A stretch of 64,000 bases of DNA from Achromobacter insuavis (GTDB lineage Bacteria > Pseudomonadota > Gammaproteobacteria > Burkholderiales > Burkholderiaceae_B), in the NCBI RefSeq assembly GCF_902859645.1, contig NZ_CADIJR010000001.1:310001-374000 (forward strand), read 5' to 3'. The notes beneath the pieces were generated by a model. It saw only the letters and a program-made list of their open reading frames with translations, searched no databases and had not been told where the DNA came from. Numbering within the stretch: position 1 is the first letter of the stretch; each line of letters opens with the position of its first letter. Both the position numbers and the translations under genes were made by a program. This document shows, piece by piece, positions 8,786 to 16,314 of this stretch.

Positions 8786-9323
8786 GCGCGAGATTGTCGC
8801 ATAGCGCCCCACGCCACCCGCGCACCCAGCGACTACATCCGTCCCCTTGTAACGCCCTGTCATAGCTCCCAGATTCCCCATCAGCGCGCAGCGAACACCC
8901 TCACGCCATCCCCCACCGCGTAAGCCGTTTGGGCCGCCCGCGCGGCCCAAAAAGGCGGGCCCCCCAAACCGCTCCCACGCCGCCGAGGTCCAGCAACGCA
9001 CCAAACCAAGACACCGGTAGTCCGGGGTGGGGCGGGTGTCGCGGAGCGCGCCGTCAGATGCGCCCGACGGAATCCGAAGGAGTCGCCGCAGGCGAGGACG
9101 AGGATGAGGAAGGGGCAGTCCGGAGCGAACGCTCCGGACCGCAATCGCAGGCGCGCCCCGCGACACCCGCCCGCCCTGGACGGCCTACATCTCCTTTGTC
9201 ACCCACTCCCCACCCGACCCCGGCCCTAAAAAAAACGACAGGTTCCAGACAGCTTTTCTTCCTAGTCTTCCGCCCCAGCGCCCCACCGGCGTGCAAATAA
9301 CAACGAGCCCGGAGATACCCCTC
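8786..9323. other. 538-bp intergenic region with repeat copy 1
   Basis: Lies between divergent tctD-like and citrate-transporter genes. The left part holds a hairpin with a 10-bp stem (TTTGGGCCGC / GCGGCCCAAA, loop CCGC) at 8928-8951, which recurs in altered form before repeat copy 2. Then comes the structured repeat, then an A-run and the transporter leader. The frames open through it translate the repeat and are not believed to be genes. Confidence 0.7.
9020..9181 (+). repeat. Structured intergenic repeat, copy 1
   Basis: Shares a core (AGATGCGCCCGA, GGAATCCGAAGGAG, GTCCGGAGCGAACGCTCCGG) with the copies at 18.3 and 25.5 kb. The core has a TCGCC/GGCGA hairpin and a 9-10 bp GTCCGGAGC hairpin. 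It is enclosed by outer arms of about 31 nt that pair with one gap and three mismatches around a perfect CGGGTGTCGCGG block. The outer ends are GTCCGGGG and CCCTGGAC. No coding capacity is credible. Confidence 0.8.
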
Positions 9324-10664
9324 ATGCTATTGACCCTGCTTGGCTTCGGCATGGTGATCACGTTCATGACGCTGATCATGACCAAGCGCCTGTCGCCCCT
9401 GGTGGCGCTGATCCTCGTCCCCATCCTCTTCGCCCTGCTCGGCGGCTTCGGCGCCGGCATCGACAAGATGATGCTCGACGGCATCCGCAAGATCGCGCCC
9501 ACCGGCGTCATGCTGATGTTCGCCATCCTCTACTTCGGCGTGATGATCGACGCCGGCCTGTTCGACCCCATCGTCGGCCGCATCCTGCGCGCCGTGAAGG
9601 GCGACCCGCTCAAGATCGTGGTCGGCACCACCGTGCTGGCGCTGGTGATCTCGCTGGATGGCGACGGCTCCACCACCTACATGATCGTGGTCGCGTCGAT
9701 GCTGCCGCTGTACCGCCGCCTGAAGATGAACGCGCTGTCCATGACCTGTCTGGCGATGCTGGCCAGCGGCGTCATGAACCTGACGCCGTGGGGCGGGCCG
9801 ACCGCGCGCGCCGCCAGCGCGCTGCACGTGGACGCCGGCGACATCTTCGTGCCGCTGGTGCCGGTGATGGGCGTGGCCATCGTCGCGATCCTGGTCCTGG
9901 CCTTCTTCCTGGGCCTGCGCGAACGCCGCCGCCTGGGCGTGCTGTCGCTGCCCGACGGCGCCTCGCTGCACGCCGGCTACGACGAGGACGGTCCCAAGAA
10001 CCTGCCCGAGATCGAGGTCGACCACGACCTGCGCCGTCCCAGGCTGCTGTGGGTCAACGCCGGCCTGACGCTGGCGCTGATGGTGAGCCTGGTGATGGGC
10101 GTGCTGCCGCTGCCGGTGCTGTTCATGATCGCCTTCGCGATCGCCCTGATCATCAACTATCCGAACCTGGCCGAGCAGCGCCGCCGCGTGGCGCAACACG
10201 CCGGCAACGTGCTGTCGGTGGTGTCGCTGATCTTCGCGGCGGGCATCTTCACCGGCATCCTGTCGGGCACGGGCATGGTCGAAGCCATGTCGCGCAGCCT
10301 GCTGGCGGTGATCCCCGACGCGCTCGGGCCGTACCTGGCCGGCATCACCGCGCTGGTCAGCCTGCCGTTCACCTTCTTCATGTCGAACGACGCCTTCTAC
10401 TTCGGCGTGCTGCCGATCCTGAGCGAAGCCGCGCAGGGCTACGGCATCTCGCCGGTGGAAATGGCGCGCGCCTCGCTGATCGGTCAGCCGGTGCACCTGC
10501 TCAGCCCGCTGGTGCCGTCGACCTACCTGCTGGTGGGCCTGGCGGGCGTCGAGTTCGGCGACCACCAGCGCTATTCGCTCAAGTGGGCCACGATGGTGTG
10601 CCTGGTGATGCTGGCGGCCGCGCTGGCGTTCGGCCTGTTCCCCCTGGTCGGTTCCGTCGCCTGA
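9324..10664 (+). CDS. CitMHS-family citrate/divalent metal symporter
   Basis: 446-residue inner-membrane carrier with about 11-12 hydrophobic helices (MLLTLLGFGMVITFMTLI, MLMFAILYFGVMIDAGLFDP, VVGTTVLALVISLDGDGSTT). The MIDAGLFDP and SLDGDGSTTY motifs and the length fit the CitMHS family, which moves citrate complexed with Mg2+ or Ca2+ with protons. The ATG at 9324 has GGAGA nine bases upstream; a GTG at 9291 lacks a site. The downstream reductase starts 39 bases later on the same strand, so co-transcription is likely. Confidence 0.88.
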   Translation: MLLTLLGFGMVITFMTLIMTKRLSPLVALILVPILFALLGGFGAGIDKMMLDGIRKIAPTGVMLMFAILYFGVMIDAGLFDPIVGRILRAVKGDPLKIVVGTTVLALVISLDGDGSTTYMIVVASMLPLYRRLKMNALSMTCLAMLASGVMNLTPWGGPTARAASALHVDAGDIFVPLVPVMGVAIVAILVLAFFLGLRERRRLGVLSLPDGASLHAGYDEDGPKNLPEIEVDHDLRRPRLLWVNAGLTLALMVSLVMGVLPLPVLFMIAFAIALIINYPNLAEQRRRVAQHAGNVLSVVSLIFAAGIFTGILSGTGMVEAMSRSLLAVIPDALGPYLAGITALVSLPFTFFMSNDAFYFGVLPILSEAAQGYGISPVEMARASLIGQPVHLLSPLVPSTYLLVGLAGVEFGDHQRYSLKWATMVCLVMLAAALAFGLFPLVGSVA

Positions 10665-10703
10665 CGGCCGCGCCTCTACGCGTTTCTTGAAAGGAGAACG
10701 TTC

Positions 10704-11444
10704 ATGGCTTTGCGCATTGCTTACGTCACCAGCGGGATGGGCCACACGGGCACCGCGATCTGCCAGGCGCTGCACCACGCGGGCCACCGCGTCATCGCCG
10801 GCTGCGGGCCGCGCTCGTCGCGCAAGGACCACTGGCTGAAGGAACAGAAGTCGCTGGGCTACGACTTCATCGCCTCGGAAGGCGACGCCACCGACTGGGC
10901 CTCGACCGAGGCGGCCTTCGCCAAGGTGCGGCGCGAGGTCGGCGAGATCGACGTGCTGGTCAACAACGCCGGCGCCATGCTCGACATGCGCTTTCGCCAG
11001 ATGAGCCACGCCGACTGGTCGGCGGTGCTGCGCAGCAACCTGGACACGCTGTTCAACAGCACCAAGCAGGTGGTCGACGGCATGGCCGAGCGCGGCTGGG
11101 GCCGCATCATCAACATCGGTTCGGTCGCCGCCGAGAAGGGCCAGATCGGCCAGATCAACTACGCCACCGCCAAGGGCGGCGTCATCGGCTTCACCCGTTC
11201 GCTGGCGCAGGAAGTGGCGGCGCGCGGCGTCACCGTCAACCTGGTGTCGCCGGGCTTTATCGCCGACGACACCGTCAAGGCGTTCCCGCCGGCGCTGCTG
11301 GACCGCATCATCGAAAGCGTGCCGGTGGGCCGCCTGGGCACCGCCAAGGACCTGGCCGGGCTGTGCGCCTGGCTGGCTTCTGACGAGGCGGCGTTCGTGA
11401 CGGGCGCGAACTATGCGATCAATGGCGGCGTGTATATGAGTTGA
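10704..11444 (+). CDS. PhaB-like short-chain dehydrogenase (3-oxoacyl/acetoacetyl-CoA reductase type)
   Basis: 246 residues of the classical SDR fold, NADPH-dependent by family. The cofactor loop reads TSGMGHTG at 9-16, a variant of the usual TGGxxGIG. NNAG is at 87-90 and the catalytic triad is Ser140, Tyr153, Lys157. NYATAKGGVIGFTRSLAQE and the NGGVYMS ending are typical of PhaB. It has a strong ribosome-binding site (AAAGGAGAACG). Pairing with a citrate transporter but no phaC or phaA suggests a role other than polyhydroxybutyrate synthesis, for example reduction of a keto-acid derivative. Confidence 0.82.
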   Translation: MALRIAYVTSGMGHTGTAICQALHHAGHRVIAGCGPRSSRKDHWLKEQKSLGYDFIASEGDATDWASTEAAFAKVRREVGEIDVLVNNAGAMLDMRFRQMSHADWSAVLRSNLDTLFNSTKQVVDGMAERGWGRIINIGSVAAEKGQIGQINYATAKGGVIGFTRSLAQEVAARGVTVNLVSPGFIADDTVKAFPPALLDRIIESVPVGRLGTAKDLAGLCAWLASDEAAFVTGANYAINGGVYMS

Positions 11445-11510
11445 GGGGGGCTTGGCGAGCTTGCTGTCGGTGGTGTCGTCCGGACCTAAGGCAATCGGTG
11501 ATCACTGTGG

Positions 11511-11541
11511 GGAATGGCCCGCCTGAAGGGCCATTCCTTTT
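11511..11541 (+). terminator. Rho-independent terminator of the transporter-reductase operon
   Basis: A 10-bp perfect stem GGAATGGCCC / GGGCCATTCC with a 7-nt loop is followed by TTTT on the plus strand, 66 bases after the reductase stop. Confidence 0.85.
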
Positions 11542-11547
11542 CCCGAG

Positions 11548-11907
11548 CTACACGTCGAGCTGGTCGAACTGGATGCCGAGGGCTGCCGCGATGCGCTCAC
11601 GCGTGCTCTTTCGAGGATTGGCATCGGGGGCTTCCATCGCCGCGTAGCTGGGTTGACGTATGCCCAGCCGGGTGGCCATGTCGATCTGGGTGATCTCCAG
11701 GTACTCGCGCCACGCGCGTACGATGCTCCAGCCATTTCCGCTCATCAACGCAACGACCTCATGGGGAATCGAGCCATCCGCGGGTACCCGCGCAGGACGC
11801 CGGGTCTGGCGCGATTTCTTGCCGGTCAACGCCAGGTATTCCGCGTAGGGAAGGACGACGAACGCAGGCTTGCCGTCGGACTCGAGAATAGTGGGGTGCA
11901 GGCGCAT
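11548..11907 (-). CDS. Antitoxin with Phd/YefM-like N-terminus and XRE helix-turn-helix
   Basis: 119 residues. Residues 1-30 (ILESDGKPAFVVLPYAEYLA) look like the start of a Phd/YefM antitoxin. Residues about 55-119 carry a Cro/CI-type helix-turn-helix (ITQIDMATRLGIRQPSYAAM). It follows the toxin gene by 19 bases in the toxin-first order seen in higBA-type systems. It probably neutralises the RelE-like toxin and represses the shared promoter. The fusion of a Phd-like segment to an XRE domain is uncommon but known in this class. Confidence 0.82.
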   Translation of the reverse strand: MRLHPTILESDGKPAFVVLPYAEYLALTGKKSRQTRRPARVPADGSIPHEVVALMSGNGWSIVRAWREYLEITQIDMATRLGIRQPSYAAMEAPDANPRKSTRERIAAALGIQFDQLDV

Positions 11908-11926
11908 GGAGGTTCCACGGTTGGTA

Positions 11927-12181
11927 TCAATAGGTATTGTCGTCGCGTCGCTTAACTTCCTGAACGTCAATGATGCGAACGGCGGTTGCGACATCAAACA
12001 GGACGCGGTACGCGCCGATCCGCAGACGGAAGCCATATTGGTGTTGGCTGAGTGCCTTGATGTTGTGCATGGCCGGGAAGGCTTCCAGTTTGGCGACTTC
12101 TCCAAGGATGCGTCGTTGATCGCTGACGGGGAGTTTCAACAATTGCCTGACGGCCTTCTTTGCCCAGTTGATGACGTACAC
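11927..12181 (-). CDS. RelE/ParE-superfamily toxin
   Basis: 84 residues from a GTG start. The fold pattern is that of RelE toxins: helices AVRQLLKLPVSDQRRILGEV then AKLEAFP, then the strands YGFRLRIGAYRVLFDV and IIDVQEVKRRDDNTY with basic residues at the end. RelE-type toxins cleave mRNA on the ribosome; ParE types attack gyrase. The KRRDDNTY ending favours RelE. GTG was chosen because an upstream extension would run through the palindromic operator. Local base composition is lower in GC than the neighbours, consistent with acquisition by transfer. Confidence 0.82.
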   Translation of the reverse strand: MYVINWAKKAVRQLLKLPVSDQRRILGEVAKLEAFPAMHNIKALSQHQYGFRLRIGAYRVLFDVATAVRIIDVQEVKRRDDNTY

Positions 12182-12199
12182 AATGCGGAGCCTGTCCAG

Positions 12200-12219
12200 T
12201 ATATAGCTTAATCTATATA
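12200..12219. promoter_or_regulatory. Palindromic operator of the toxin-antitoxin operon
   Basis: TATATAG and CTATATA form a 7-bp perfect inverted repeat around a 6-nt centre, 19 bases upstream of the toxin start in an AT-rich patch that would also hold the -10 region. Such palindromes are the usual autoregulatory targets of XRE antitoxins. Confidence 0.6.
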
Positions 12220-12247
12220 GGTTTACGCCCTGCCAAAGCAAAAGAAG

Positions 12248-12278
12248 CAGGAACCTGAGACTTTCTAAGGTTCCTGCC
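12248..12278 (-). terminator. Rho-independent terminator of the SDR gene
   Basis: A 10-bp perfect stem GCAGGAACCT / AGGTTCCTGC with an 11-nt loop. Read on the minus strand it is followed by TTCTTTTGC, downstream of the SDR gene stop. Confidence 0.75.
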
Positions 12279-12368
12279 CACACGTATCAAGCTTGTTGCG
12301 TGTTTCTAGGACAATCGACTGATTCTTCGCCGAGCGTCTGCGGCGCGAGAATGTCCACGGCGGCGCTA

Positions 12369-13133
12369 TTACCCCCGATTGACCGACACCCCGCCATCCA
12401 CCAGCAATGCCGTGCCGGTGGTGAAGCTGGACGCGTCCGAGGCCAGGTACAGGGCCGAGCGCGCGATCTCGGCCGGCGTGGCCAGGCGCTTGAGCGCGTG
12501 CAGGCCTTCGATGTAGCGGCGCGCCTCGGGCGAGTCCATCGAGGCGCGGCCCATCGGCGTGTCGGTGCCGCCGGGCAGCAGGGCGTTGGCGCGGATGCCC
12601 TGGGCGCCGTATTCCACGGCGATGGCCTGGACCAGGCCGATCAGGCCGGCCTTGCTGGCGGCGTAGGCGCCCATGCCCGGAAAGCCCGCGGTATGGCCGA
12701 CGAACGTGGACGTGAAGACCAGCGAGCCGCCGCCGCGCCGCAACAGGGCCGGGATCTGGTGGCGCGCGCCGAGGAAGGCGCTGCCCAGGTTGGTGTCCAG
12801 GATCTGGCGCCATGCGTCGGGCGCGAGCTGGTGCAGGGGCACGGCCTCGCCGGTCATGCCGGCGTTGTTGAAGGCGATGTCCAGTCCGCCGAAGCGGCGC
12901 TCGGCGACGGTGACGGCGGCTTCGGCCACGGCCTCGTCGCGCACGTCGCCGGCCAGCGGCACGGCGCGGCCGCCGGCGGCCTCGATGTCCGCCACCAGGC
13001 GTTCCAGTTCGGCCTGGCGCCGCGCCACCAGGACCAGGTCCGCGCCCTCGCGCGCGAACAGCTTGGCCGCTTCGTAACCGATGCCTGAACTGGCGCCCGT
13101 GATGATGGCGACCTTGCCGGTCAGTTGCTGCAT
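12369..13133 (-). CDS. Short-chain dehydrogenase/reductase
   Basis: 254 residues of the classical SDR family. TGASSGIG at 12-19 binds NAD(P), NNAG is at 89-92, and the catalytic residues are Ser142, Tyr157 and Lys161 (YAASK). The C-terminus ends GTALLVDGGVSVNRG. The start has a good site (AAGGAA, 6-7 bases). It stands alone with its own terminator; the substrate cannot be read from the sequence. Confidence 0.85.
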   Translation of the reverse strand: MQQLTGKVAIITGASSGIGYEAAKLFAREGADLVLVARRQAELERLVADIEAAGGRAVPLAGDVRDEAVAEAAVTVAERRFGGLDIAFNNAGMTGEAVPLHQLAPDAWRQILDTNLGSAFLGARHQIPALLRRGGGSLVFTSTFVGHTAGFPGMGAYAASKAGLIGLVQAIAVEYGAQGIRANALLPGGTDTPMGRASMDSPEARRYIEGLHALKRLATPAEIARSALYLASDASSFTTGTALLVDGGVSVNRG

Positions 13134-13339
13134 GATGGTTCCTTGTGGGTGAATGAGCCGCCACGATAGGCAGGCCGCGTCGGCCGCGCTATCCGGTTCT
13201 TGCGTTCCCGGCCGGTCGCGCCTGAAGGGGCGGTTCCGGCGTCTCCTCGGGTCGCGCCGGCGAGGCGGTCGCGCTGGCATGCGGCCGCGCCTGGGCCGTG
13301 CCACAATCGGCGCTGGTTGATCGAATACAGAGGAACGCC

Positions 13340-13699
13340 ATGACAGTCCGGTCCCGCCGCGCCGCCCTGGGCGCGGGCGCAATGGCTCTGCTGCTGTTGG
13401 CCGCTTGCGGCAAGAAGACGGAATATCCGCCCGAGGTGCAACGCGCCACCTACGGTTCCTGCCTGGCAGGCTTCAAGGCCAAGGCGCCGCCCGCCATCGC
13501 CGCCGGCGATGTGGACGCCAAGGCCAAGGGCTATTGCCAGTGCGTGATGGATGGCCTGCAGTCCAAGGTGCCGGTGAAGGATTTCCTGCGCTACGACGAG
13601 CTGCTGGCCACCAAGGTCAACAACGCCGAAAGCGAGAAGCTGGGCGCGCAGGTGATGGCCGTGGTCAATGTCTGCCTGAAGCAGATTCCGGACCTGTAG
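13340..13699 (+). CDS. Small lipoprotein with four further cysteines
   Basis: 119 residues. A signal peptide with twin basic start (MTVRSRRAAL) ends in the lipobox LLAAC with lipid-modified Cys23. Cys41, Cys66, Cys68 and Cys112 remain in the mature part (YGSCLAGF, GYCQCVMDG, VNVCLKQ) and could form two disulfides. No domain is recognised; the single CXC and helical content do not settle a function. It has its own ribosome-binding site (AGAGGAA) and terminator. Confidence 0.75.
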   Translation: MTVRSRRAALGAGAMALLLLAACGKKTEYPPEVQRATYGSCLAGFKAKAPPAIAAGDVDAKAKGYCQCVMDGLQSKVPVKDFLRYDELLATKVNNAESEKLGAQVMAVVNVCLKQIPDL

Positions 13700-13723
13700 G
13701 CGCCACGGCGGCGCCAACAACAC

Positions 13724-13748
13724 GGCCGCCCTGGATGACGGGGCGGCC
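13724..13748 (+). terminator. Terminator of the small lipoprotein gene
   Basis: Stem GGCCGCCC / GGGCGGCC with a 9-nt loop, followed by TTCGTGTCTTT, 25 bases after the stop. Confidence 0.7.
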
Positions 13749-13867
13749 TTCGTGTCTTTCAGCGGTGCTCAGGCCTGGCCAAGTCTGTTGGCGGGAAGGC
13801 CGCGGGCGCTGCGGGCGATGTGCCCGTCATACTGCGGGGTGATGCGCGGACCGTGCCGCGAACGGCG

Positions 13868-14038
13868 TCAGGCGCGTTGCGGATTGGCGGCGGCGGACGT
13901 CTTGTCCTTTTCCGTTTGCGCCTGCTTGCGCGCGGCGTCTTCTTTCTGCTGCTGGCTCTGCTGTTCCTGTTGCTTGTTGGGCGACTGGTTCTGGTCCGGT
14001 TGGTTGGACGAAGCCTGATAGCGGGTGGGGAAAGTCAT
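13868..14038 (-). CDS. Small Gln-rich hydrophilic protein
   Basis: 56 residues with a clear ribosome-binding site (AAGAGGT, 7 bases before ATG). The middle is almost all Gln, Lys, Glu and Asp (NKQQEQQSQQQKEDAARKQA), so it is probably disordered or a short helix. No signal peptide, no family recognised. The ribosome-binding site and the biased but coherent composition argue that it is real. Confidence 0.55.
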   Translation of the reverse strand: MTFPTRYQASSNQPDQNQSPNKQQEQQSQQQKEDAARKQAQTEKDKTSAAANPQRA

Positions 14039-14277
14039 GATGCGTACCTCTTGGTTGGATGCGGCGAGATGCCACCAACCCACGGTAGTCCGCTGCGGTG
14101 ATATCCCCTAACGTTCATTTGAAACAAACAATCTTGCCGGCAAACGTGCGTGTGGCAGGCGCGGGCGCTGACAGCGGTCGGGCCGGATCCCGGGGCCTGT
14201 CCGAGCGCAGGCGTGCGGTGATAACTGGTGTAAAGTGGAGAACACCATATTTCCTGAAGGACACAAAGGTGCCTGAA

Positions 14278-14622
14278 ATGAACGAAACCGGCGTGCTGCT
14301 TTTCTCCTATGGAACCTTGCAGGACAAGGCCGTGCAGCGCGCCAACTTCGGCCGCGAACTCAACGGCCGGGCCGACGCCATGCTGGGCTACGTGCAGCGC
14401 TGGGTCGAGATCACCGACCCCGAGGTGATCAAGACCAGCGGCCTGGCGCGGCATCCCATCGTCAGCGCCAGCGACGACCCGCGCGACGAGGTGGCGGGCA
14501 TGGTGTTCGAGATCACCGGCCAGGAGCTCGAAGCCGCCGACCGCTACGAAGTGTCCGACTACAAGCGGGTCTCGGTGCGCCTGAAGTCCGGCGCGCAGGC
14601 CTGGGTGTACGTCAAGGCCTGA
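14278..14622 (+). CDS. Gamma-glutamylcyclotransferase-like (AIG2/GGCT fold) protein
   Basis: 114 residues. The fold signature LFSYGTLQ sits near the N-terminus and the likely catalytic Glu is in AADRYEVSDYKR, as in GGCT/AIG2-like proteins. Members open gamma-glutamyl amines to 5-oxoproline, though many have unknown substrates. ATG at 14278 has AAAGG eight bases upstream. A GTG three codons earlier with GAAGGA ahead of it is an equally possible start. Confidence 0.75.
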   Translation: MNETGVLLFSYGTLQDKAVQRANFGRELNGRADAMLGYVQRWVEITDPEVIKTSGLARHPIVSASDDPRDEVAGMVFEITGQELEAADRYEVSDYKRVSVRLKSGAQAWVYVKA

Positions 14623-14643
14623 GCCGGCGCGGATGGCGCCGTC

Positions 14644-16164
14644 TCAGCCCTTCAGGCCAAGACGGCGCGCCAGCTTGTGCAGGTTGCTGGCGTCGATTTC
14701 AAGCGCGCGCGCGGCGCCGGCCCAGCTGCCCTGGTGCCGTTCGAGCGCCTGGCGGATCGCCTGGCGCTGGCAGGCGTCGACCGCGCCGCGCAGCGTCTGC
14801 GTGGCGCCGGCCGGCAGGGCCGGTTGTTCGGGTGGGGGCGCCGGCAGGGCGCCGTCCTCCAGGTCCAGCAGGCCAGCGCCCAGCGTCACGATCTCGTTGC
14901 GATGAGCGCCATGGCTGACGGCCTTGATGGCGGCGCGGCTGATGACGTGTTCCAGTTCGCGCACGTTGCCGGGCCAGCGGTAGCGGCTCAGCATGTCCTC
15001 GGCCTCGGGTGACAGCCGCAGGCTGCGCAGCCCCAGGCGGGCGCGATTCAGTTCCAGGTAGCGGCCGGCCAGCAGCAGCACGTCGCGGCCGCGTTCGCGC
15101 AGCGGCGGGATCGGCACCGGATAGACCGACAGGCGGTGGTACAGGTCGGCGCGGAAATCGCCCTGGCGCACCCGATCGCGCAGGTCGCGGTTGGTGGCGG
15201 CAACGATGCGCACGTCCACGGTGCGCGGGCGGTCGTCGCCAAGCCGCTGGATTTCGCCGTTCTGCAGCGTGCGCAGCAGCTTGGCCTGCACCGCCAGCGG
15301 CAATTCGCCCACCTCGTCCAGGAACAGCGTGCCGCCATTGGCGGCTTCGAAGCGGCCGGGCCGCTCGCTCATCGCGCCGGAGAACGCGCCCTTGGCATGG
15401 CCGAACAGTTCGCTTTCGGCCAGCGATTCCGGCAGCGCCGCGCAGTTCACGTGCACCAGCGGCTTGCCGCGGCGGCGCGACTGGCGGTGCACGCGATGCG
15501 CGAACAATTCCTTGCCGACGCCGGTCTCGCCCAGCAGCAGGATCGGCAGCTCGGAGTCCGCCACCACCTCGATCTCGTGCAGCAGCCGGCCGATGGCCTC
15601 GCTCTGGCCAAGGATGTCGCTGTCGTCGGCCAGCGCGCTGTCCGTCGGCGCGGCGCCGCGCGCCAGCCGCAGGGCGCGCGTTTCGGCCTCCAGGCGGGTC
15701 ACGCGCAGGGCTGCCTCGACCAGCACGATCATCTCGCGCAGGTCCGACTGCGCCTCGGCGTCGAAGGTGCCGACCTCCAGCGCGTCCAGCGTCAGCACGC
15801 CCCAGGGCTGGCCCTCGATATGCAGGCTGGTGCCCATGCAGTCGTGCACCGGCAGCGGTTCGCCCGCCATGCCGTTGATCAGGCCGTCGTACGGATCGGG
15901 CAGGGTGCTGTCATGGTGGAAACAGGTGACGCCGCGGCGCGCCAGGATGGCTGCCAGCCGCGGATGCTGCTGGACCGCGAAGCGGCGACCGAGCGCATCC
16001 TGGGTCAGGCCGTCCACGGCGATCGGCCGCAGGTGGTCGGCCTCCAGCTGCAGCAGGGCGACGGCGCCGCAGCGGAAATGGGCCCGCAGTCCGGCTGCCA
16101 GCCGCTGCAATCGCACGGCGGCGGGCAGGTCCACGACCAGGTCGGTAAGCAACAGGTTTTGCAT
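14644..16164 (-). CDS. norR: Nitric-oxide-responsive sigma-54 activator NorR
   Basis: 506 residues, the usual NorR length. The N-terminal GAF domain (about 1-165) carries Asp and Cys residues of the kind that hold the NO-sensing iron (TLPDPYDGL, VHDCMGTSLHIEG, TLDALEVG). The AAA+ domain has Walker A GETGVGKE, GAFSGA in place of GAFTGA, and Walker B GGTLFLDEVGEL. A Fis-type helix-turn-helix ends the protein (GSWAGAARALEIDASNLHKL). It is divergent from ytfE with three GT-N7-AC sites and a sigma-54 promoter between. It should activate ytfE on nitric oxide. Confidence 0.92.
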   Translation of the reverse strand: MQNLLLTDLVVDLPAAVRLQRLAAGLRAHFRCGAVALLQLEADHLRPIAVDGLTQDALGRRFAVQQHPRLAAILARRGVTCFHHDSTLPDPYDGLINGMAGEPLPVHDCMGTSLHIEGQPWGVLTLDALEVGTFDAEAQSDLREMIVLVEAALRVTRLEAETRALRLARGAAPTDSALADDSDILGQSEAIGRLLHEIEVVADSELPILLLGETGVGKELFAHRVHRQSRRRGKPLVHVNCAALPESLAESELFGHAKGAFSGAMSERPGRFEAANGGTLFLDEVGELPLAVQAKLLRTLQNGEIQRLGDDRPRTVDVRIVAATNRDLRDRVRQGDFRADLYHRLSVYPVPIPPLRERGRDVLLLAGRYLELNRARLGLRSLRLSPEAEDMLSRYRWPGNVRELEHVISRAAIKAVSHGAHRNEIVTLGAGLLDLEDGALPAPPPEQPALPAGATQTLRGAVDACQRQAIRQALERHQGSWAGAARALEIDASNLHKLARRLGLKG

Positions 16165-16166
16165 GG

Positions 16167-16221
16167 GTTGATCGTACCCTTGCGGGTCATAAATACCGCA
16201 TCCTGGCCGGGTGGTTTTCAC
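16167..16221. promoter_or_regulatory. Three NorR-type enhancer sites (GT-N7-AC)
   Basis: GTTGATCGTAC at 16167, GTCATAAATAC at 16186 and GTGGTTTTCAC at 16211 each match the GT-N7-AC pattern of NorR enhancers. E. coli norR-norVW also has three such sites. They lie between the norR start and the sigma-54 promoter. The four-base pattern alone is weak; three within 55 bp in this position is the support. Confidence 0.65.
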
Positions 16222-16261
16222 CCTTTAATTTGCAAGCCCTTGATTTGGCGCAAGCATTTCC

Positions 16262-16277
16262 TGGCATGGATCTCGCT
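16262..16277 (+). promoter_or_regulatory. Sigma-54 promoter of ytfE
   Basis: TGGCATGGATCTCGCT matches the -24/-12 consensus (TGGCACG-N4-TTGCW) with the essential GG and GC exactly 10 bases apart and only two mismatches. Transcription would begin near 16287, leaving a leader of about 28 bases containing GGAG. Confidence 0.75.
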
Positions 16278-16314
16278 ACTGCTCAAGCACCCTCATCAAG
16301 CATGGAGAAACGCA

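Noticed and set aside
9291-9323. GTG start giving the citrate transporter 11 extra residues
   Set aside because: No ribosome-binding site before it; the ATG at 9324 has GGAGA at proper distance and starts directly with the first membrane helix.
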